A DNA stretch of 6,593 bases, from positions 1 through 6,593 of the forward strand of contig SLFV01000104.1 in NCBI GenBank assembly GCA_007124075.1, given 5' to 3'. Below the pieces are notes generated by a model. The model worked only from the letters and a program-made list of their open reading frames with translations, ran no database searches and was not told the DNA's origin. The DNA comes from Roseimaritima sp. Its GTDB lineage: Bacteria; Planctomycetota; Planctomycetia; Pirellulales; Pirellulaceae. The position numbers and the translations under genes are program-made. Below are positions 1 through 5,200 of this stretch, in pieces. Position 1 is the first letter of the stretch. The number at the start of each line of letters is the position of its first letter.

Positions 1-22
1 CCGACCGGCAGGCAGCTTCAGA

Positions 23-313
23 CTAACGTCGTCTAGGATCCGTGTCTGCTGCCGCAATACGCTGACGTTTCGTAATTCCAACAAAGGTGCATGTCGCATG
101 GTGTCGATCCGTTTTCCCAAGGTAGAAGGATGCGGCAAGAGCATCCGGTGCGGCAAGGTAGCGAATGTTGGGCAATAACCTCGGCCTTTTCCACCAACCT
201 CTCTTCGACGCATCTCCCCGCGTTTCGCCTCGCGCCGGGGGGGAATAAGCAATGACGTAGTTACTCCCGAACCGTTTCTTAGCAACACGCCATTGTTTGA
301 TCGCTTGTTGCAA
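23..313 (-). CDS. Doubtful small hypothetical protein (96 aa)
   Basis: This is an open frame of 96 codons ending in TAG at the left edge. Its only available start is TTG at 313-311, because no ATG occurs in the frame, and no purine-rich ribosome-binding site precedes it. The product would be very basic and rich in Arg, Lys and Trp. It has a central stretch around RGWWKRPRLLPN and an internal repeated LAAPDALAA caused by a 9-bp DNA direct repeat. No signal peptide, membrane segment or known catalytic motif is visible. The sequence resembles small lineage-specific hypothetical proteins that I loosely associate with planctomycete annotations, but that is memory, not evidence. The DNA beneath it is full of short hairpins, so it may be a repeat element that happens to be open. 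I think a real gene is less likely than not. Confidence 0.2.
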   Translation of the reverse strand: MQQAIKQWRVAKKRFGSNYVIAYSPPARGETRGDASKRGWWKRPRLLPNIRYLAAPDALAASFYLGKTDRHHATCTFVGITKRQRIAAADTDPRRR

Positions 314-537
314 AGTTTGTCGATTGTACCGATTTTTTGCTCAAGTGAATGATGGGTTCCATCCGATAGCACCCATGACGTTCGATCGATACCCGATGAG
401 CGTCCAGATTCGCTTGCGACGAGGGTGGTCCGTCCTGACAGCGAATGGTAGATCCCGGTCCAACTCGCGGGGACCTACCCAACCAGAATCTCCGGGGGGG
501 AGCACCTGCACCGTTTCGTGTCTTGGAGCAGTGAACC

Positions 538-542
538 GAGGA
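538..542 (+). promoter_or_regulatory. Ribosome-binding site for the porin
   Basis: GAGGA at 538-542 lies four bases before the ATG at 547. The spacing is slightly short, but the match to the anti-Shine-Dalgarno core is good. It supports ATG 547 as the start, together with the signal sequence that begins there. Confidence 0.5.
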
Positions 543-546
543 TTCG

Positions 547-648
547 ATGACGACGTCCATTCGCAGGCATTTCCCATTCCCGCTGTCCATCAGCGTCGCG
601 CTTCTGGGAGTTTGCAGTCAGTGCCTGCCAACATCGATACGGGGACAG
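547..648 (+). other. Signal sequence of the porin
   Basis: The first 34 codons encode an Arg-containing n-region, a hydrophobic run (LSISVALLGVC) and a polar c-region ending near RGQ. Two cysteines (C23, C26) fall inside it and should be removed on export. The cleavage position is an estimate. Confidence 0.6.
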
Positions 649-2043
649 GAGCTTTCCTCCCCACTAACACTTGATTCGGCTCCCGTAGTGGTCGCTCCTA
701 GGATCACTGACCTGCATGGTAGAGAGAATCCCGACGATCAGCAGGCCGTGATTCGCTTCTCCGAGCATGCCGATCTGTGGGACACCGCCAAGTTGCGACA
801 TCCACCGGCGGGTTCTCTGCCGACGCACGAAAACCCCAGCATGCAACGCACCGAATCGCTCGTCACCGGGTATGACGAGGGGTTCTATATCCAAACCGTT
901 GACCAAGATACCGCACCATTCCGCCTCCGGGTCAATTTGCAAAGCCAGTTTCGCTACACCAACTTCAACCCCCAGCAAGCGACGTGGACCGACGCTGGCG
1001 GGCAAATCAACCCCCTGGCTGCCCGCAACGACTTTGAAATCAATCGTGGTCGTTTGATTTTCTCCGGGCATGCGGTCGACAAGGACTTGAATTATTACCT
1101 CAACCTGGATTACGCCACGCTGGGCGACGATCGCGTGACGATTCTCTTGGCATGGATGAGCTATCGTTTTAGTCGTTCGCTGGAGCTGTTCTACGGCAAA
1201 GGAAAAGTCGTTGGTTCGCGCGAATGGTTGGTCACATCCATGGCAACGCAGGGTCCAGAGCGCACAATGGCGACCACATTTTTTCGCCCCAGCATTACGG
1301 CGGGGGTTTGGGCTCGAGGCGAACCGCTGGATCGGATTTATTATCAAGCCGTTGTCGGCAACGGCTTCAATACCGCTGCGATTGGTTTTCGTGATCTGGA
1401 CACCAACTTTGTTTATTCAGCAAATCTTTGGCACGAGCCGTTGGGAGAGTTTGGGCTGCTGTTTTCAGACTGGCAGGGGAGCGCGAATCCGGTACTGCGT
1501 TGGGGCGGAAGTCTGACCACATCACGACAGTCGGGGACACAGTTCAACCGTTCAGAACCCGAGGATTCGTTTATTCGCTTATCTGACGGCACTGACCTAA
1601 CCACACCGGGAGCACTGGCCCCGGGTGTCACCGTGACCGATTATTCCGTCAGCCTGGCGACCCTGGATGCGGGGATCAAATACCAGGGCTGGAGCCTGCA
1701 CAGCGAATACTTCCTCCGTTGGCTTAGCGACATTCGCGGCACGGGTCCGATCCCGCAGGCACGTCGCAATCTATTCGACCATGGTGTTTTCATTCTTGGC
1801 GGTCGTTTTCTTGTCCCCCAACACCACGAATTGTATTTGCGGACTTCCGCCGTCTACGGTCCCTTCGGAAGCGGTTCGGAATGGGGGGGCGGCTGGAATT
1901 GGTTCATCAAGAAGCACCCCAACTGGCGCTGCACCTTCGATATCGCCCACATCAACCGCTCGCCAACCGAACAAATCCGAACCGGGTACGAGGCCGGAGC
2001 AAGTGGTTTCCTGTACCGCCTGCAAATCCAGACGACCTACTGA
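547..2043 (+). CDS. Outer-membrane porin, phosphate-selective porin O/P family
   Basis: Complete 498-residue protein, close to the usual family length, predicted to form a beta-barrel diffusion channel in the outer membrane. Residues 1-34 look like a Sec signal sequence: basic start (RRH at 6-8), hydrophobic core about 9-22, and a plausible cleavage near the RGQ at 32-34. Residues 35-107 are a variable linker. The barrel begins near GYDEGFYIQ (108-116). Family hallmarks follow: FRLRVNLQSQFRYTNF (125-140), RNDFEINRGRLIFSG (160-174), LNYYLNLDY (181-189), FYGKGKVVGSREW (215-227), MATTFFRPS (241-249) and GEPLDRIYY (258-266). The last strand, LYRLQIQTTY, ends in Tyr, fitting the C-terminal signal read by the BAM complex. 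It converges on the dockerin gene and appears monocistronic. Family membership is well supported; phosphate specificity is not, because relatives pass varied solutes and no basic selectivity ladder can be assigned by eye. Confidence 0.94.
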   Translation: MTTSIRRHFPFPLSISVALLGVCSQCLPTSIRGQELSSPLTLDSAPVVVAPRITDLHGRENPDDQQAVIRFSEHADLWDTAKLRHPPAGSLPTHENPSMQRTESLVTGYDEGFYIQTVDQDTAPFRLRVNLQSQFRYTNFNPQQATWTDAGGQINPLAARNDFEINRGRLIFSGHAVDKDLNYYLNLDYATLGDDRVTILLAWMSYRFSRSLELFYGKGKVVGSREWLVTSMATQGPERTMATTFFRPSITAGVWARGEPLDRIYYQAVVGNGFNTAAIGFRDLDTNFVYSANLWHEPLGEFGLLFSDWQGSANPVLRWGGSLTTSRQSGTQFNRSEPEDSFIRLSDGTDLTTPGALAPGVTVTDYSVSLATLDAGIKYQGWSLHSEYFLRWLSDIRGTGPIPQARRNLFDHGVFILGGRFLVPQHHELYLRTSAVYGPFGSGSEWGGGWNWFIKKHPNWRCTFDIAHINRSPTEQIRTGYEAGASGFLYRLQIQTTY

Positions 2044-2254
2044 CCCCCCAACTCCATTAAGCAGTCTCCGTCTGCGGACCAGTGAAAATAACGGCCACGG
2101 CGCGACCGCCTATTGCTTTCATCCGCCGCATAACTTGTACCCTCGTAGCCCGGGAACGACACATTCCAGCAACGGTCCGCAGCCGATGGGTACCTGGCGG
2201 TGACCTGGTGGGCGTTGCCGTCAGGTGCGACACGCGCCAAGGCGAGTGGCAGGT
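2044..2254. other. Convergent intergenic region
   Basis: This is 211 bp between the porin stop (TGA, 2041-2043) and the stop of the giant dockerin gene (TGA read from 2257 to 2255). Two convergent transcripts should end here. No classical intrinsic terminator, meaning a compact GC hairpin followed by a T-run, is visible on either strand. The main structure is a wide inverted repeat, listed separately. No plausible gene lies in the gap. Confidence 0.7.
2069..2185. repeat. Widely spaced inverted repeat, 12-bp arms
   Basis: The left arm CGTCTGCGGACC (2069-2080) pairs with the right arm GGTCCGCAGCCG (2174-2185), with one mismatch at the third base from the outside. The core of nine pairs is perfect. 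The arms are separated by 93 bases. The position between two convergent genes could suit a shared bidirectional termination or transcript-end structure, but the large loop makes this uncertain. A 9-bp perfect pair can occur by chance in about 200 bp a few percent of the time. Confidence 0.35.
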
Positions 2255-5200
2255 TCAACTATCCCCCCACGCCAAATCGATATCTTGCCCTTCTGTCTCC
2301 CCCTGCCAGTCGCGCAGCACCCAGTCCAATGCGCGGACGTCCGCGGCTGCGGAGGCCTCCTCCTGGTCACCCTCAGCGGCAGAGACGCGATCGACCGCGA
2401 AAGCGTGCAATGACGTTTCCACCGCCGCCAGTTGCGCCAGACGATCATCCTCGCTCCGCCAAGGGAACCGTGACTCGCCCTGCGGCCCAGTCACGCCTCC
2501 TGCTGCTGCACGGTTAAGCCGATTCAGGACGTTGATCACCATCAACGCATCGACAGCGGAAATGCGTCCATCCCCATTGACGTCTAGGTACGGCGGAGCC
2601 AACGCATCGGGCTCCACCGCCACGCTAGGCGCGCCAGCGCGATTCAGGGCGTTGATCACTAACAACGCATCAAAAGGTGACACAACACCATTATTATCCA
2701 CATCCGCCCCCAATAGCGGATTGTTCAGCGGACTGTTTACAACACGAATCATCACCGACCCCAGGATGATAGTCCGCCCCTCTACATCATGCAGCGTAAA
2801 CGCAATCGCATCCTCCCCCACAAACCCGTTATCCGCATCGTAACGAACCCTGCCATCGCCAAGCACCGTCACCGTTCCATGCTCAGCCTCTGAAACGATC
2901 ACAACGGAATCGGGATCGATAACCGACTGTGATGCCACCACCTGGTGCAACAGATCAATCACTAGCGGACGCCCCCAGTAGGTGCCGACGACCGTCGGAG
3001 CGGAGCGTTTGATCGCAAACTCTTCCCTCTCACTGAGCACTACCGCGTTTAGCAGCGGATTGCCCGCCAAGTCATTGATCATCGGATTGGCGGCGAGAAC
3101 AAGCCCGACCGTTCCATCGCCACTGCCAGTTACCACTGTCACCGTATAGCTGGTCCCCTCGCCACTGACGCTCGTGATTGACGCTCCGGTGATGCCACTA
3201 AGGTTCAGCGAGAAGTCGCTCGTGTCGACGCCCGTCACCGGTTCGGTGAACGTTACAAGGAACTGCACGCTGGAGGCGCCAGCACCGCCACGTCGAATCG
3301 AGGCAACACGAGGATTTTCGGTGTCGATGTTGAAGACATCGGCGACTGTTACCGTGGCAAGTGAATTGCCGAAAGTGTCGCGAGCGTTGCTGATCCGCAC
3401 GTCGATATCTGGAATCGTCACATTCAAGTCGGTGACGTTGAAGGTGGCCGTGTAGGACTGATTTCCATTGCTCCAGACGCCTGACGCAAACGTGATCGTA
3501 CCGACCGGATTTTCTCCATCGGTCGGGAAAGTCAGTTCGGGCGTCACGCTCGTGTCCATCGGTTTGCTGAACTGCAGCGCGAGGTTGAACGTGCCATTGC
3601 CCACGGCCGAATCGCTGATCACCGGCGGAGTTGCCGTAACGGTGACTGTCGGCGCCGAGCGGTTGATCGTATAGGTTTCGTTGTCGCCGATCACAGTCGT
3701 GTTCTGCAGCGGATTGCCAACCAAGTCGCTGATCGTCGGGTTGGCGGCAAGACCAAGTCCGATCGTGCCATCGCCGCTGCCGGTTGATACAGTGACCGTG
3801 CGGTTGGCCCCCGTGCCAGTGATGCCCGTGATCGACGCTCCGGTGATGCCGTCAAGGGCCAGCGCAAAGTCGGCTGCGTCGACATTGTTGACCGGTTCGG
3901 TGAACGTTACCAAGAACTGCACGCTCGCGGCGCTTGTCGGATTGGCACCGTCGCGAAGGATCGAGGCAACTCGAGGATTTTCGGTGTCGACACTGAAGAC
4001 ATCAGTTACCGTAACCGCAACCAGCGTATTGCCAAGTGTATCCCGAGCGTTGCTGATCCGAACGTCGATATCCGGAATCGTCATGTTCATGTCGGTGACG
4101 TTGAAGGTCGCCGTGTAGGTCTGATTTCCATTGCTCCAGACGCCTGACGCAAACGTGATCGTACCGACCGGATTTTCGCCAGCGGTCGGGAACGTCAGTT
4201 CGGGTGTCACGCTCGCGTCCATCGGTTTGCTGAACTGCAGCGCGAGGTTGAACGTGCCGTTGCCGACTACGGAATCGCTGATCACAGGCGGAGTTGCCGT
4301 AACGCCGGAGACCGTCAGTTCGGATGCCGGAACAAGAACGACCTCGGTATCACTATATTCGATCCGGTAGGGGAAACCTTGCAGATTAAACAAACTGTGG
4401 TGCGGGCTGCCAAACTCGCCGACCACCTGCGATGCGTTCACAATTGAAAAGCGTTCTGTACCTAGCTGGGCAGAGAAGTCGCCATCGATACGAAGGACGA
4501 GATCGGAAAGGTCAACGGTGCCAATGACGTTCAGACGAGTGTATTGAGTATCAACGGCTTCACCATTGATCGTAACGTTTAAACTTGGAACGATGCTGAC
4601 GTTTGAGGCAACGATGTCAACCCCATGAGAGTTCGGATGAACGCCACCGTAAAACGGAGCGGGAACCCCTGCGCGGGCGCCAGCGATAAGCGACAGGTAC
4701 CCCCCGCCTGTATCTATGGTCCCTTGATCAAAAATAATTGAATAACCGGAATACAGTTCGATGTTTGTACTTTCAGACCGAATCAAATCGGCACGGATAT
4801 TGATATTGCCACTTTGATAGTCACCAATAACGATTGTACCAGCCATAACCAGATCAAGCAGACTGCTCGGGAGGTTCAGGACTGAATCCGACCGCCAAGC
4901 TCCGATATTGATTTCTTTTCCAGCGGTGCTGGGGCGAATGATCGTTCGGCCTGTACCTGAATCGATTACACCATCAAGGGACAGATGGTCGTCGGTAACG
5001 ATGATGATGTCTGCATTGTTACCTGAAACAATACCACCTGGGGACTGGTTACCCAGGTCAACGAATTGAAGCTTTATGCCAGCAGTGCTGCTAGGGCTTG
5101 ATCCACCACCACCGCTTCCCTCGACCGTTACAGCACCGCCACTTGAGGTGATTCGAGAGTCAGCACTAGAAATGAACACGCCATAATTATCGCCCCCCGT

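Larger units (their letters stand above)
1..546. other. Upstream non-coding or unassigned region
   Basis: No convincing gene is visible in this 546-bp stretch left of the porin. Reading frames here are short, overlap each other on both strands and lack recognisable domains. The region holds a 6-bp perfect inverted repeat with a 7-nt loop (GGATGC at 128-133, GCATCC at 141-146). It also has a 9-bp direct repeat TGCGGCAAG (131-139 and 149-157), short inverted pairs GTTGG/CCAAC (167-171 and 194-198) and CCCCG/CGGGG (216-220 and 236-240), and two G7 runs (237-243 and 494-500). The porin promoter should lie here, but I could not identify a -35/-10 pair I would defend. The clustering of small hairpins between about 120 and 245 could reflect a dispersed repeat element, which is inference only. 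Confidence 0.6.

Noticed and set aside
297..345. Possible porin promoter around TTGTTG and TACCGA
   Set aside because: The -10 match is poor and it lies about 200 bases from the gene. Planctomycete promoters are not reliably called by E. coli consensus.
547..630. Possible lipoprotein signal in the porin (LLGVC ending at C23)
   Set aside because: The residue before Cys is Val, not Gly, Ala or Ser, and a lipidated N-terminus is not expected for this barrel family.
297..674. Plus-strand frame of 125 codons overlapping the porin start
   Set aside because: It is in another frame from the porin, shows no domain, and would overlap the porin signal sequence by more than 120 bases.
664..1347. Minus-strand frame of 227 codons
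   Set aside because: It is wholly opposite the well-supported porin and has no recognisable domain.
2037..2258. Minus-strand 73-codon frame whose TTG start overlaps the TGA of the giant gene, suggesting translational coupling
   Set aside because: The overlap is minimal and fits chance. The product has no recognisable feature and the frame runs into the porin 3' end.
2082..2843. Plus-strand frame of 253 codons
   Set aside because: It overlaps the dockerin, the cadherin-like end and the tail on the opposite strand. Its Ser/Thr/Arg-rich composition is what an antisense reading of that gene gives.
3468..4370. Plus-strand frames at 3468 and 4131 with nearly the same protein start (MLQTPDANVIVP), plus a similar pair at 3174 and 3681
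   Set aside because: They lie opposite the duplicated Ig-like modules. Their mutual similarity is explained by the duplication on the minus strand, and they have no recognisable domain.
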